DNA of 64,000 nucleotides, taken from NCBI RefSeq assembly GCF_035984545.1, contig NZ_JAXCHP010000001.1:62001-126000 (forward strand). The letters run 5' to 3'. The notes under the pieces were generated by a model. The model saw only the letters and a program-made list of their open reading frames with translations. It had not been told where the DNA came from and searched no databases. The translations under genes and the position numbers were made by a program. Below, one piece after another: positions 33,772 to 42,763 of the stretch. Every line of letters begins with the position of its first letter. Within the stretch, counting starts at the first letter, position 1. Source of the stretch: Cryobacterium sp. GrIS_2_6. GTDB taxonomy: Bacteria; Actinomycetota; Actinomycetes; Actinomycetales; Microbacteriaceae.

Positions 33772-35943
33772 ATGCCGAATCGTCTTGCCGATGCGATCAG
33801 CCCGTACTTGCGCTCCCACGCCGACAACCCGGTCGACTGGCACGGCTGGGGCAGCGAGGCCTTCGCCGAGGCCCGGGCGCGCGACCTGCCGCTGCTCGTG
33901 TCGATCGGATACTCGACGTGCCACTGGTGCCACGTGATGGCGCGCGAGAGTTTCAGCGACCCCGACCTCGCCGCCTACCTCAACGCGCACTTTGTGAGCA
34001 TCAAGGTCGACCGGGAGGAGCATCCCGAGGTCGACGCGGCCTATCTCGCCGCAGCAAGCGCGTTCGTCGACGGCCTCGGTTGGCCGCTCAACGTCTTCGT
34101 GACCCCTGAGGGACGTGCCTTCTACGCGGGCACGTACTTCCCGCCGGTCGCCGTTCCCGGCCGACCGGCGTTCCGGCAGGTGCTCGAAGCCGTCACGGAT
34201 GCCTGGACCGACCGCCGCACCGAGGTCACCGAGACCGGCGCTCTCGTCGCCGACGCGCTCGCCGCTGCCGCCAGGCAGCAGGAGCTCGCCGATGCCGCCG
34301 TCGCCGATGCAGCTTTCGATGGTGTCAACGATGATGGTGTCGACGGCAGCGGTGTCGAGGGAGCCGGCCCGCGGACCCTGCTGCCGCAGGGCAGCGTGCT
34401 TGACGGCATCGTCGAGGGCCTCGCCGTGACAGAGGACACCCGGTACGGCGGTTTCGGCGGTGCGCCGAAATTCCCCGTCGCCCCCGCCCTCGGGTTCCTG
34501 CTCGACCGCCCGTCGGGCCGCAGCCTCGCCCTCCGCACCCTCAAACGGATGGGCGCCTCCCCGCTGCGGGACCCCGTGGAGAGCGGATTCTTCCGCTACG
34601 CCGTCAACCGGGACTGGAGTGAGCCCCACTTCGAGCGGATGCTCTACGACAACGCCCAGCTCCTGGACCTCTACACCCAGGCCTGGAAACTGACCGGGGA
34701 ACAGTGGGCGCGTACGGTCGCCGAGGGCGTCGGCGGGTTCCTCCTCTCCGTGATGCAGCTGCCAGACGGCGGTTTCGCGAGTGCCCAGGATTCCGAGAGC
34801 ACCGTCGCCGGACGCCGCGTCGAGGGTGGCTACTACGCCCTCGACATCGACGCCCGGCGCACCCAGCCCCGCCCCGCCCTCGACGAGAAGGTGCTCACCG
34901 GCTGGAACGGTCTCGCGATCGCCGCGCTCGCCCGCGCCGGTTTCGCGTTCGGTGATTCGCGCTACACCGATGCCGCGGCTCGCGCCGCCGACTACCTGCT
35001 GTCCCGGCATCTCACCGTGCCACCCGCCGGTGACACGCCGGTGCTCGTACGCGCCTCCATCGCCGGCCGCACCTCGACGGCGCGGGCTACCCTGGAGGAT
35101 TTCGGGATGTTCGCACGGGGACTCCTCGAACTGGCACTCGTGACGGGTGAGGAACGCTACGCGTCCGCGGCGCGCCTCCTGGTGGACAGCACGCTAGCGG
35201 CGACCACCGACACTGCGACTGCGACCGACGCGGCGATGACCGACACGGCCGCCGCACGGTTCCGGGTCCCGGGCGGCTCCGATCCCGTGCTGGTCGGCCA
35301 GGGACTTGCCCTCGAGGTCGACCCCTCCGAGGGCGCATACCCGTCCGGGCGCTCGGCCGCCGCGGGTGCCGCTCAGCTGCTGTACCTGATGACCGGGTCG
35401 GAGAAGTACCGGGACGCGGCCGTCACGGCGGTCGTCCCGTTCCTCGCCCGTGCCGCGGAACGCCCGCTCGCCTTCGGTGCCGTCCTGCAGCTCTGCTCCG
35501 CACTGATCGCGCCCGTGGAACAGCTCGTGCTCGTCGCGCCAGACGCCCGGCGCGCTTCGGCGGAACCCGAAGGTCACGCCGACGTCGACGCCGACCTCGA
35601 CGTCGACCTCGACCTCGACCACGACGTCGACGAGCCGGGGGAACCCGACTTCTCGGCCGCGCCCACCTTCTTCGACGTGCCCGCTGCCGTGAGCGTGACG
35701 GCACTCGTCGACAGCGCCAGGCAACGGGCGACCGGAGTCATCGCATCCGTCACGGCGGCCCAGTCACGGACACTCGCCTCCGCCGGGTTCGACCTCTTCG
35801 CCGGCCGGGTGCCGCTCCGCGACCGGCCGACGGCGTACCTCTGCCGCGACTTCGTCTGCCGGGTGCCGGTGACCCACGCTGCGGAGCTAACGATCCGGGA
35901 GACATCCGGGGATATCTCTCCCGACGGGCCCGCGTCGCCCTAA
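33772..35943 (+). CDS. DUF255 thioredoxin-domain protein (YyaL/SSP411 family)
   Basis: A 723-residue protein. The N-terminal thioredoxin-like DUF255 domain has [15 protein letters not shown] (Cys50, Cys53) and [25 protein letters not shown] (split as [14 protein letters not shown] and [10 protein letters not shown]). An (alpha/alpha)6 glycosidase-like barrel follows ([38 protein letters not shown]). The family is widespread and its function unsettled; a redox or epimerase-like role has been suggested from fold only. Two low-complexity insertions raise its length above the usual 650-690 residues: a Thr/Ala/Asp tract near residue 480 and an Asp-Val/Asp-Leu tract near residue 605. ATG 33772 is family-typical ([13 protein letters not shown]). 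Confidence 0.92.
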   Translation: MPNRLADAISPYLRSHADNPVDWHGWGSEAFAEARARDLPLLVSIGYSTCHWCHVMARESFSDPDLAAYLNAHFVSIKVDREEHPEVDAAYLAAASAFVDGLGWPLNVFVTPEGRAFYAGTYFPPVAVPGRPAFRQVLEAVTDAWTDRRTEVTETGALVADALAAAARQQELADAAVADAAFDGVNDDGVDGSGVEGAGPRTLLPQGSVLDGIVEGLAVTEDTRYGGFGGAPKFPVAPALGFLLDRPSGRSLALRTLKRMGASPLRDPVESGFFRYAVNRDWSEPHFERMLYDNAQLLDLYTQAWKLTGEQWARTVAEGVGGFLLSVMQLPDGGFASAQDSESTVAGRRVEGGYYALDIDARRTQPRPALDEKVLTGWNGLAIAALARAGFAFGDSRYTDAAARAADYLLSRHLTVPPAGDTPVLVRASIAGRTSTARATLEDFGMFARGLLELALVTGEERYASAARLLVDSTLAATTDTATATDAAMTDTAAARFRVPGGSDPVLVGQGLALEVDPSEGAYPSGRSAAAGAAQLLYLMTGSEKYRDAAVTAVVPFLARAAERPLAFGAVLQLCSALIAPVEQLVLVAPDARRASAEPEGHADVDADLDVDLDLDHDVDEPGEPDFSAAPTFFDVPAAVSVTALVDSARQRATGVIASVTAAQSRTLASAGFDLFAGRVPLRDRPTAYLCRDFVCRVPVTHAAELTIRETSGDISPDGPASP
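35581..35633 (+). repeat. Hexamer repeat tract (GACGTC/GACCTC)
   Basis: About nine consecutive imperfect hexamers (GACGTC, GACGCC, GACCTC, GACCAC) encode an Asp-Val/Asp-Leu run in the DUF255 protein. It is in frame and absent from the conserved family core. Confidence 0.85.
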
Positions 35944-35992
35944 CATCGAGGCATTCCCTCCGCCACCGGCGGAATCAGCGAGAGGATCCCTC

Positions 35993-36421
35993 ATGGTTCC
36001 CGAAATCAACATCTGGGCGGTACTGCTCGCCACAGCGTCGAGCATGGCAGTCGGGTCGGTCTGGTATTCGCGCCGGGTCTTCGGCGGGTACTGGATGCGC
36101 ACGGTCGGCCATGACGAGGAGAGCATGCGCGGCAACGCGGTCGCTCCCATCGTGATCACCGCCCTTGTCAGCTTCGTGACCGCCTGGGTGCTCGCGGGTG
36201 CCATCGCCATCACGCAGAACTTCTACGGCGGCAGCTTCCTCGCCAACGCGCTGCTGACCGCACTGATCCTCTGGGCCGGCTTCACCGCCGCCCGGATGGT
36301 CACCCACGACGTCTTCGACCGGCGCCCCGCCGGACTCACCGTGCTCAACCTCGCCCACGAGCTCGTCACCCTCGAGGTGATGGCCCTCATCATCGGCCTG
36401 ATCGGCATCAACGCCCTCTGA
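35993..36421 (+). CDS. DUF1761 membrane protein
   Basis: A 142-residue protein with four hydrophobic helices. The DUF1761 pattern includes VGSVWYSRRVFGGYWMRTVGHDEE (split as VGSVWYSRRVFGGYW and MRTVGHDEE) after the first helix and the central WAGFTAARMVTHDVFDRRP. Its function is unknown; other members are small inner-membrane proteins of four helices. A GAGAGGATCC ribosome binding site precedes ATG 35993. It lies 49 bp after the DUF255 gene and may be cotranscribed. Confidence 0.82.
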   Translation: MVPEINIWAVLLATASSMAVGSVWYSRRVFGGYWMRTVGHDEESMRGNAVAPIVITALVSFVTAWVLAGAIAITQNFYGGSFLANALLTALILWAGFTAARMVTHDVFDRRPAGLTVLNLAHELVTLEVMALIIGLIGINAL

Positions 36422-36724
36422 ACCCGCGCCGGGACTCGTGCCGGACGTGCGCCGGACGTGCTCGCGCGCCACCTGCGCCGCTTCGCGTCAGGCATGCCGG
36501 GCGCGAAGCGGCGCACCGGGCGCGCAGGGTCGTGCGGCGGTACCCGACGGTGTCATCCGGGCACGTCGCCGGGCAACGTAGACTGGGAGGAACGCTACCG
36601 CTTGCTGTCGGCTGCCGGCTCCCGGCTCAGACCGGGTCGCGGCCGCCGGCACGTACCGGATGCACTCTCTCCGGCAACAAGCGGTTGCTCCGTTGATGAG
36701 TGTTCCCATTTCCCGAGGAGGACC
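36422..36724. other. 303-bp intergenic region: palindrome and Stealth gene promoter
   Basis: Contains short direct repeats of GTGCCGGAC/GCGCCGGAC (36439-36460), the family G palindrome (36464-36525), a -10-like TAGACT at 36579 and a GAGGAGG ribosome binding site just before ATG 36725. No gene is seen. Confidence 0.55.
36464..36525. repeat. Palindromic element, family G copy 1
   Basis: Perfect inner arms TGCGCCGCTTCGCG / CGCGAAGCGGCGCA (14 bp) plus outer GCGCGCC / GGCGCGC, with GGCATGCC at the centre; 62 bp in total. A diverged copy lies in a coding frame at 46961-47020. Confidence 0.85.
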
Positions 36725-38569
36725 ATGGTTACCGTCGATCGTTCAGCCGCAGAGCCGTCGGTCGTCCCGGTGAGCCCGGCCGGCCCGGCCAGCACCACCA
36801 GCTCCGCCGGCACCGCCAACCCGGCCAACCCCGTCGTCCCCGTGCTCTTGCTGAGCACGGAACCCGAACTTGTGCTGCTGTCCCCTGACGCCCGCACCCG
36901 CCGCTTCGACCGCGACGACGTCGTCGTGCGCAAGGGCGAAATCGCCCTCATCAACGGCCACTTCACCCCGCACGAGTCCATGGTCAGGGACCTCCTCGCC
37001 GTCGCGCACGCCCTCGACGCCGCCGGCATCGACTTCCTGCTCGTCCGCGGCGACCACGACCGCCCGGTCCTCGCCGTCGACCGCAAGCGCCGCAAGCACA
37101 TCACCCGCGCGCTCGCCGAGGCGTTCTCCAACGACCCCTTTTACGCCAAGCCCCTCGACGGGCACCTCACCCAGCCCCTCCTGCTCGCCGACGGCGCCCT
37201 CACCACCCTGCGCAAGTCATCCGTCTTCCGGGTCTACCGCCCGCGCATCGAACCGATCGGCCGCCTCCGGTACGGCGCCGAGACCGCGTTCCAGTTCGAA
37301 CTCTGGTTCTTCGGCGAAGACGAAATCGTCGCCCCGGTCGAGAACTCCCTGATGCGCAAGCGGATGCCGCGTGGCGAGGCACGCGAGACCACCATCACCC
37401 TGTACGGGCGCACCTGGCGCACCCTGCAGCACATGTTCGACGATCTCGCGAGCGACGTGAGCTTCGACATCGACATGGTCTTCTCCTGGGTCGACGGCTC
37501 CTCGAGCGACTTCCAGCGCGAACGCGCCAAGCGGATGAAGGCATACGTCGTCGGCAGCGGCGACGAGTCCGACGCCCGGTTCCGGCAGATCGACGAGCTC
37601 AAGTACGCCCTCCGCAGCGTCTACATGTTCGCACCCTGGGTGCGTCGCATCTTCATCGCGACGGACTCGCCGGCGCCCGAGTGGCTCGCCGAGCACCCGC
37701 GCGTCACGATCATGAACAGCGAGGACTTCTTCCCCGATCCGAGCGTGCTGCCGACCCACAACTCGCACGCCGTGGAGAGCCAGCTGCACCACATCCCCGG
37801 GCTCGCCGAACACTTCCTGTATTCCAACGACGACATGTTCTTCGGCCGCCCGGTCGGCCCGGAGTTGTTCTTCTCGCCGGGCGGCGTCACGAAGTTCATC
37901 GAGGCATCCACCCGGATCGGCCTCGGCGAGAACGACCCGAGCCGCAGCGGGTTCGAGAACGCCGCCCGGGTCAACCGGGCGCTGCTCCGCGAGCGCTTCG
38001 GCAAGGTCACGACTCGGCACCTCGAGCACACGGCGGTGCCGATGCGGAAGAGCGTCCTGTTCGAGCTCGAGGCGGAGTTCCCCGAGGACTTCGCACGCAC
38101 CGCGGCGAGCCAGTTCCGCTCGGCGACCGACATCTCCGTGACGAACTCGCTCTACCACTACTACGCTCTGACGACCGGGCGCGCGGTCGAGCAGACCCAG
38201 GCCAGGTCGCTGTATATCGAGACGACGCTCAAGCTCGCGCTGCGCCAGATGAACAAGCTCCGCAAGCGCCGCGACCAGGACATGTTCTGCCTCAACGACG
38301 GCAGCTTCCCCGAGATCTCGGACGAGGTGCGCCGCGCGGCCGTGACCGACTTCCTCGAACAGTACTTCCCGATCGTCGCGCCGTGGGAGCGCGAGGCGCA
38401 GGCCGCCGGGAGCGGCACGGCTGCCGCTTCGGACAGCGTCTCCCCGGGTGCTGAGTTCGCCCGGTTCGGCCGAGAGGGGCAGGCGCACCGGCGCATCTCG
38501 GCGGAATCGGGCGAGCTCGCCGGCGCGGCGGTCGCGATCGCGCTCGGCCAGGCGCCGCGGCCCGCTTAG
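36725..38569 (+). CDS. Stealth-family sugar-phosphate transferase
   Basis: A 614-residue protein with the conserved Stealth blocks: CR1 [21 protein letters not shown]2 [30 protein letters not shown] (split as [18 protein letters not shown] and [12 protein letters not shown]), CR3 around [16 protein letters not shown] and [15 protein letters not shown], and CR4 near [10 protein letters not shown]. Stealth proteins are hexose-1-phosphoryl transferases that build phosphate-linked capsule or wall polysaccharides. The first about 190 residues before CR1 are variable. ATG 36725 has a strong GAGGAGG site. No other capsule genes are adjacent. It overlaps the convergent phosphoesterase gene by 4 bp. 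Confidence 0.88.
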   Translation: MVTVDRSAAEPSVVPVSPAGPASTTSSAGTANPANPVVPVLLLSTEPELVLLSPDARTRRFDRDDVVVRKGEIALINGHFTPHESMVRDLLAVAHALDAAGIDFLLVRGDHDRPVLAVDRKRRKHITRALAEAFSNDPFYAKPLDGHLTQPLLLADGALTTLRKSSVFRVYRPRIEPIGRLRYGAETAFQFELWFFGEDEIVAPVENSLMRKRMPRGEARETTITLYGRTWRTLQHMFDDLASDVSFDIDMVFSWVDGSSSDFQRERAKRMKAYVVGSGDESDARFRQIDELKYALRSVYMFAPWVRRIFIATDSPAPEWLAEHPRVTIMNSEDFFPDPSVLPTHNSHAVESQLHHIPGLAEHFLYSNDDMFFGRPVGPELFFSPGGVTKFIEASTRIGLGENDPSRSGFENAARVNRALLRERFGKVTTRHLEHTAVPMRKSVLFELEAEFPEDFARTAASQFRSATDISVTNSLYHYYALTTGRAVEQTQARSLYIETTLKLALRQMNKLRKRRDQDMFCLNDGSFPEISDEVRRAAVTDFLEQYFPIVAPWEREAQAAGSGTAAASDSVSPGAEFARFGREGQAHRRISAESGELAGAAVAIALGQAPRPA

Positions 38570-39540
38570 CGCAGAACCGGGATCGGCGTGGTCATCGGCG
38601 GCTCGCGGAGCGCCGGAAGGGTGCCCGCGTCCATGATCGTGATGCCCGACGCGGCGAGGCGGCGGGCGCTCTCCTCCGGGTCGATGTAGTCGAGGGGGGC
38701 GTAGCTGCCGAGCGGCACGACCGAGTGCAGCACGGTGTCGGGGTAGATGTGCACGAGGTTGAACGCGCGGGCGCCGTCGCGACCGCGGGTGCCGCCGGCG
38801 GGAACATTGAGGTCCTGCGTGTAGCAGGTGGCCGAGGCCACCGACACCGGGATGCCGGCGAACATCGCGGTCGAGGAATAGTGCAGGTGACCGGCGATGA
38901 TGCTGCGGACATCCGTGCCGCGGAGCACCTTGGCCAGGCGGGCCTGCCCGCGGAGCTCGACGGAGACGGCGAGGTCGAGCACGCTCGGAACGGGCGGGTG
39001 GTGCATCGCGAGAATGGTGCCGTCGGGAGCGGGAACGTCGAGCTCCTCGGTGAGCCAGGCGAGCTGGGCGTCGGTGACCGTGCCGAAGTGCTCGTGGGGC
39101 ACCGAGGTGTCGAGCGTGATGATGCGGAGGCCGCCGATGTAGTCGACGCGGTCGATCGGTGCTGTCGACGAGGGCTGGCCGAGGAGTTCCGCGCGGAAGG
39201 CCGAGCGGTCGTCGTGGTTGCCCATCACCCAGATCACGCGGGCGCCGAGGCGGGCGGCGGCCGGCTCGACGATGCTGCGGACGAGGGCATAGGCATCCGG
39301 TTCACCCTTGTCGGCCAGGTCGCCGGTGATGATGACGGCGTCGGGACGACCAGAGGATGCCTCGACCTCGGCGAAGAGTTCGACGAGGTGCCGGGCGCTG
39401 TCCACCTGGTCGTAGAGCCTGCCGCCATCGGCCAAAACATGGGTGTCGCTGAGGTGGAGCAGGAAATAGTCCGGCCTGGGGTATTCGGCCGTTCGCAGGT
39501 TCAAATGAACTTTCCATTCGTCGGGACTGTGTGCACTCAT
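38566..39540 (-). CDS. Metallophosphoesterase, CpdA-like (cyclic-nucleotide phosphodiesterase family)
   Basis: A 324-residue binuclear metallophosphoesterase. Metal-binding motifs in order: [39 protein letters not shown] and [10 protein letters not shown]. This layout matches CpdA/Rv0805-type enzymes that hydrolyse cAMP and other phosphodiesters. The start at 39540 gives [21 protein letters not shown]; upstream open codons are ignored because the motif begins 30 residues in. It is convergent with the Stealth gene (4-bp overlap of the ends). The physiological substrate is unproven. Confidence 0.88.
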   Translation of the reverse strand: MSAHSPDEWKVHLNLRTAEYPRPDYFLLHLSDTHVLADGGRLYDQVDSARHLVELFAEVEASSGRPDAVIITGDLADKGEPDAYALVRSIVEPAAARLGARVIWVMGNHDDRSAFRAELLGQPSSTAPIDRVDYIGGLRIITLDTSVPHEHFGTVTDAQLAWLTEELDVPAPDGTILAMHHPPVPSVLDLAVSVELRGQARLAKVLRGTDVRSIIAGHLHYSSTAMFAGIPVSVASATCYTQDLNVPAGGTRGRDGARAFNLVHIYPDTVLHSVVPLGSYAPLDYIDPEESARRLAASGITIMDAGTLPALREPPMTTPIPVLR

Positions 39541-39735
39541 CGTTGAGTCGACTGACTCTACTCCGAATATTCGACCAGCCGACCTTGAACGGCCGGTGTA
39601 TTCCAGACGAACATGCCTGCGGACCAGGAGAAGAGCCGGCGGGGCCCGGCCGTTCGCGGGCAGCGAAAGCCCGTCGGCGAGCGCCGCCGCATCCGAGGGG
39701 TGCCGCGGCTTGCGCGCCCTGAATAGGCTGGGCGC

Positions 39736-40653
39736 ATGGCTCGTTTCGTGCGCTTCTCCGAATTCGGCGGCCCGGAAGTCCTGCGGGTGATCACCGGCGA
39801 TCCGCCTGCCTCCGGCCGCGGCCAGGTGCGGGTGCGGGTGCATGCCGCGGGGCTCAATCCCGTGGACTGGAAGATCCTCCGCGGCGGTCCGGCCGCCGGC
39901 GCGTACAGTGTCGTCCTGCCGAGCGGCAACGGGAATGATTTCTCCGGCGTCATCGACGAACTCGGTGCCGGCGTGACCAGCTGGGCCGTCGGTGACGCCG
40001 TGCTCGGCGGCTCGCGCATGTTCGCCCAGGCCGACTGGCTCGTCGTCGAGGCATCCGCGGTCATCCGCAAACCGGATGCGCTCGGTTTCGTCCCTGCCGG
40101 GGCCCTCGATATCGCGGGCCGCACCGCGACGGCTTCGGTGCGCTCGCTGGCGCTGACCCGAGACGACACTGTGCTCGTGAGCGCAGCCGCCGGGGGAGTC
40201 GGCGTCCTCGCTGTGCAGCTCGCCGTGCGCACCGGCGCGACCGTCGTCGGAACCGCGAGCCCGGCGAACCACGACTTTCTCCGCAGTCTCGGCGTCATCC
40301 CCGTGGCATACGGCCCCGGCCTCGCCGACCGGGTGCGCGCGCTCGTGCCCCGGGTGACGGCTGCGCTCGACAACAGCGGTCCCGCCACGATCGACGCCGC
40401 CCTCGAACTCGGTGTCCCAGGCGGCCGCATCAATACGATCGCGGCGCGCGGCCACCGGGCGGATGCCGGCATCACCGGCGTCGGAGGGCAGGCGGCCCGC
40501 CCTGGCGACCTGGCCGCCCTCGCCAACCGGGTCGCGAGCGGAGACGTGGTGCTGCCGATCGACCGGGCATTTCCGCTCGAGGAGGTCGCGGACGCCTACC
40601 GCTACCTGATGGGAGGGCACGTGCGCGGCAAGGTCGTGCTCGCCCTGGTCTGA
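39736..40653 (+). CDS. NADP-dependent quinone oxidoreductase-like MDR protein
   Basis: A 305-residue medium-chain dehydrogenase/reductase without zinc ligands. Features: [22 protein letters not shown] near the N-terminus (split as [15 protein letters not shown] and PVDWKIL), nucleotide-binding [18 protein letters not shown] and the C-terminal [21 protein letters not shown]. It resembles quinone reductase/zeta-crystallin enzymes that reduce quinones or enones with NADPH. ATG 39736 is directly before [18 protein letters not shown], the family N-terminus. Substrate unknown. Confidence 0.88.
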   Translation: MARFVRFSEFGGPEVLRVITGDPPASGRGQVRVRVHAAGLNPVDWKILRGGPAAGAYSVVLPSGNGNDFSGVIDELGAGVTSWAVGDAVLGGSRMFAQADWLVVEASAVIRKPDALGFVPAGALDIAGRTATASVRSLALTRDDTVLVSAAAGGVGVLAVQLAVRTGATVVGTASPANHDFLRSLGVIPVAYGPGLADRVRALVPRVTAALDNSGPATIDAALELGVPGGRINTIAARGHRADAGITGVGGQAARPGDLAALANRVASGDVVLPIDRAFPLEEVADAYRYLMGGHVRGKVVLALV

Positions 40654-40663
40654 GCCCGGCGGA

Positions 40664-40900
40664 TCAGGGGTGGGTCAGCCCCTCGGCGGTGCCCGGGAGG
40701 GTGGGTCGGGTCACGGTGTCCTGCTCGTAGGGTTCGCTGGGTTCCGCCTGGGCGCTCGCGTCCCGGCGGCGCTCCTCTTCAAAGTCGCCCTCGAGTCCGC
40801 TGAAGCCCTCGGCACCGGCCGGCTGGGTGCCCCGCGACGTGGTCCCGCATGCGGGATGGTCTTTGTCGGCGACGTGCCGACCGTGGTGTGCAGCAAACAT
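40664..40900 (-). CDS. Hypothetical hydrophilic protein, 78 aa
   Basis: A minus-strand frame starting [20 protein letters not shown] and ending [13 protein letters not shown], acidic and apparently disordered, with no motif. It starts at an ATG without a strong ribosome binding site; a longer in-frame start exists upstream. It is included because the region on either strand is otherwise empty and the composition (Glu/Arg/Asp-rich) differs from random GC-rich frames. It could also be spurious. Confidence 0.35.
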   Translation of the reverse strand: MFAAHHGRHVADKDHPACGTTSRGTQPAGAEGFSGLEGDFEEERRRDASAQAEPSEPYEQDTVTRPTLPGTAEGLTHP

Positions 40901-41007
40901 GCCAGTCACGGTACGCCGCGTCCCCGCCGAGTCAAGGGCTAGCGTGCGGCGGGCCCCTGTGCAGCGGTGGTTCGCGGGCGGCACCGCACGGTGTACCTTC
41001 AACATCA

Positions 41008-41062
41008 CAGCAGTTGAATTCTGCTGAGAAGGACCTCGGCGGCGTTCGGCCCCGGGGTCCTT
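41008..41062 (+). terminator. Two consecutive hairpins, the second terminator-like
   Basis: CAGCAG / CTGCTG (41008-41026) is followed by AAGGACC / GGTCCTT (41029-41062, with inner GC pairs), then TTTGCTTTG. It lies 115 bp upstream of the PAP2 start and downstream of no plus-strand gene in the previous 350 bp. It could be the end of a small RNA or an attenuator of the PAP2 gene. Confidence 0.5.
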
Positions 41063-41177
41063 TGCTTTGTCCCGGTGTCGCCCTGTTTCGTTGCATGCGA
41101 CGTCCTGTTCGCCGTCCGATCCGGCGTTTCTCCGGCCTCACCCACGGTCTGTCCAGCCAGTCGTGCGAAGCTGGACT

Positions 41178-42092
41178 GTGCGCTTGCTCTCGACAACAGG
41201 ATTCCTGCGATATCTCGGCGGCGCGATTGTCGCGTCGGCCGTCTTCGTTGCGCTGTACCTCTTTTTTGTGCGGACCCTGCACGGCCAGACGATGGACCAG
41301 CTCGCCTACGACGGCTCGATCTTCGGCCGTCGCAGTGTCACGGTCGTCACCCAGCAGGTGCTCGACCAGGTTCCGACCGTCTCGGTCGTGGCCGGCGCCG
41401 TCATCACCGGGATCATCACGGCCGTGCGCCGCGATCTCCGCACGCTCGTCGTCGCCGTCGTCGTCGCCCTGGGGGCCGTCGTCACGACCCAGGTCCTCAA
41501 GGACATCCTGCTCACCCGTCCCGATCTCGGGGTCGACGGTTACGCCGGTAACTCGTTCCCGTCCGGGCATACGACGGTCGCCGCGGCATCCGCTCTTGCC
41601 GTGTTCCTCGTCTCGAGCCCGCGGACCCGCTGGCTCGCCGCACTGCTCGGCTCGGCGTTCGCGGCCGTCGCGGGAGTCTCGACGCTCGCGAATGGCTGGC
41701 ACCGCCCGAGCGACGTCATCGCCGGGTTCCTGGTCGTCGCGGTCTGGGGCTGCGCGGGCGGCATCGCGCTCCGGGTGTGGGGCGCATCGCCCCGCCGCCC
41801 GCGACCGCGCAGGCCGGCACGCCGGTTCGCGGCGGGGAACGCCGACCCGGACGCGGAGACCGGTCCGATGGCCCCGACCCGCGGGACGCCCGCGATCGGG
41901 TACCGCACCCAGCTCTGGTTCGTCGTGCCGTTCTGCCTGGTCGCGTCCGCGGCGTTCCTCGTGACGTTCTTCGGCGCGTCGGGCCCGAACAGCGAGGCTG
42001 TCATCGCCTACGTCGGCGGGGTCGCGGCGATCTGCGCCGCCGGATCCCTCGTCGCGTTAGTCGCAACCCACCTCTTCGACCGCCTGCCCTGA
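41178..42092 (+). CDS. PAP2-family phosphatase (membrane)
   Basis: A 304-residue membrane protein with the three PAP2 motifs: KDILLTRPDL, NSFPSGHTTVAAASAL and NGWHRPSDVIAGFL. The first five or six helices carry the phosphatase; two extra C-terminal helices (LWFVVPFCLVASAAFLVTFF and an Ala/Val-rich last one) follow a hydrophilic Arg/Pro loop. The family dephosphorylates lipid phosphates such as undecaprenyl pyrophosphate or phosphatidate at the membrane outer face. GTG 41178 starts MRLLSTTGFLRYLGG. Confidence 0.85.
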   Translation: MRLLSTTGFLRYLGGAIVASAVFVALYLFFVRTLHGQTMDQLAYDGSIFGRRSVTVVTQQVLDQVPTVSVVAGAVITGIITAVRRDLRTLVVAVVVALGAVVTTQVLKDILLTRPDLGVDGYAGNSFPSGHTTVAAASALAVFLVSSPRTRWLAALLGSAFAAVAGVSTLANGWHRPSDVIAGFLVVAVWGCAGGIALRVWGASPRRPRPRRPARRFAAGNADPDAETGPMAPTRGTPAIGYRTQLWFVVPFCLVASAAFLVTFFGASGPNSEAVIAYVGGVAAICAAGSLVALVATHLFDRLP

Positions 42093-42215
42093 CCGTCGGC
42101 CGTCGGCATCCGTCGCCGGGCACCTCCACCGAGCGGATGCCGTCCTCCCGTCGTCCCCTCGTCTCGCGACCGCGCCCGCGCCCGTTTCGGCAGCCCGCGC
42201 CGCCTTGTCCTCGCG

Positions 42216-42279
42216 CCCGCGCCGGTTTCGGCAGCCCGCGCCTGCCGTTTCGGGCGCGCCGTGCGGAAACCGGCGCGGG
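42216..42279. repeat. Palindromic element, family H copy 1
   Basis: Perfect 14-bp arms CCCGCGCCGGTTTC / GAAACCGGCGCGGG over 64 bp, preceded by a half copy at about 42172-42204. It lies between the convergent PAP2 and small membrane-protein genes. Confidence 0.85.
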
Positions 42280-42338
42280 TATCCGTCGGCTGCGGGGCAC
42301 CCGACCGGTCATGCGGTCCGGCGCGAATCGTCCGGCGC

Positions 42339-42539
42339 TCAGGCGCCGATCAGGACGAGCACGTGATACACGACGTAGGCCGGCCAAACGATCGCCTGGA
42401 GCAGCCCGAGGATCACGCCCCAGAAGGTGCCGCTCGAGACCGAGACGAAGTAGATCGCCGCTCCGATGTAGGCCAGGAAGAGTACGAAGCCCCACGGCCC
42501 GTCCCGCACGATCACCCGTCCACGTCCGTTCATGGCCAT
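42339..42539 (-). CDS. Small two-helix membrane protein, 66 aa
   Basis: A 66-residue protein starting MAMNGRGRVIVRDGPWGFVLF with two hydrophobic helices (FVLFLAYIGAAIYFVSVSS and WGVILGLLQAIVWPAYVVYHVL). A GAGGAGCTG ribosome binding site is placed correctly before the ATG at 42539, which supports this start over the long open frame around it. This type of small protein is common in Microbacteriaceae; function unknown. It is flanked by family H palindromes on both sides. Confidence 0.78.
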   Translation of the reverse strand: MAMNGRGRVIVRDGPWGFVLFLAYIGAAIYFVSVSSGTFWGVILGLLQAIVWPAYVVYHVLVLIGA

Positions 42540-42636
42540 CAGCTCCTCTGATCCCGCACGCCCCGGCGACTGTCCTTTGGGCATCAGGCTAGCCCGAGTG
42601 CCGTCAGCGCGACACGGGGCGGCCGCGCCGGTTTCG

Positions 42637-42751
42637 GCAGGCCGCGCCCGCCGTTGCGGGTGCGGCCTGCGAAAGTGGGTGCGGGCGCGCGTGGCGGGCG
42701 GCGGCATCCGCCGTTGCGGGTGCGGCCTGCGGATCTGGGCGCGGGCGCGCG
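42637..42751. repeat. Family H-related palindrome plus 44-bp direct repeat
   Basis: GCAGGCCGCGCCCGC (42637-42651) pairs with GCGGGTGCGGCCTGC (42656-42670) with one mismatch. The right half, 42648-42691, is repeated directly at 42708-42751, 60 bp away, with a few changes. It fills the gap between the small membrane gene and poxB. Confidence 0.75.
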
Positions 42752-42763
42752 TCCCGCGCGCGA

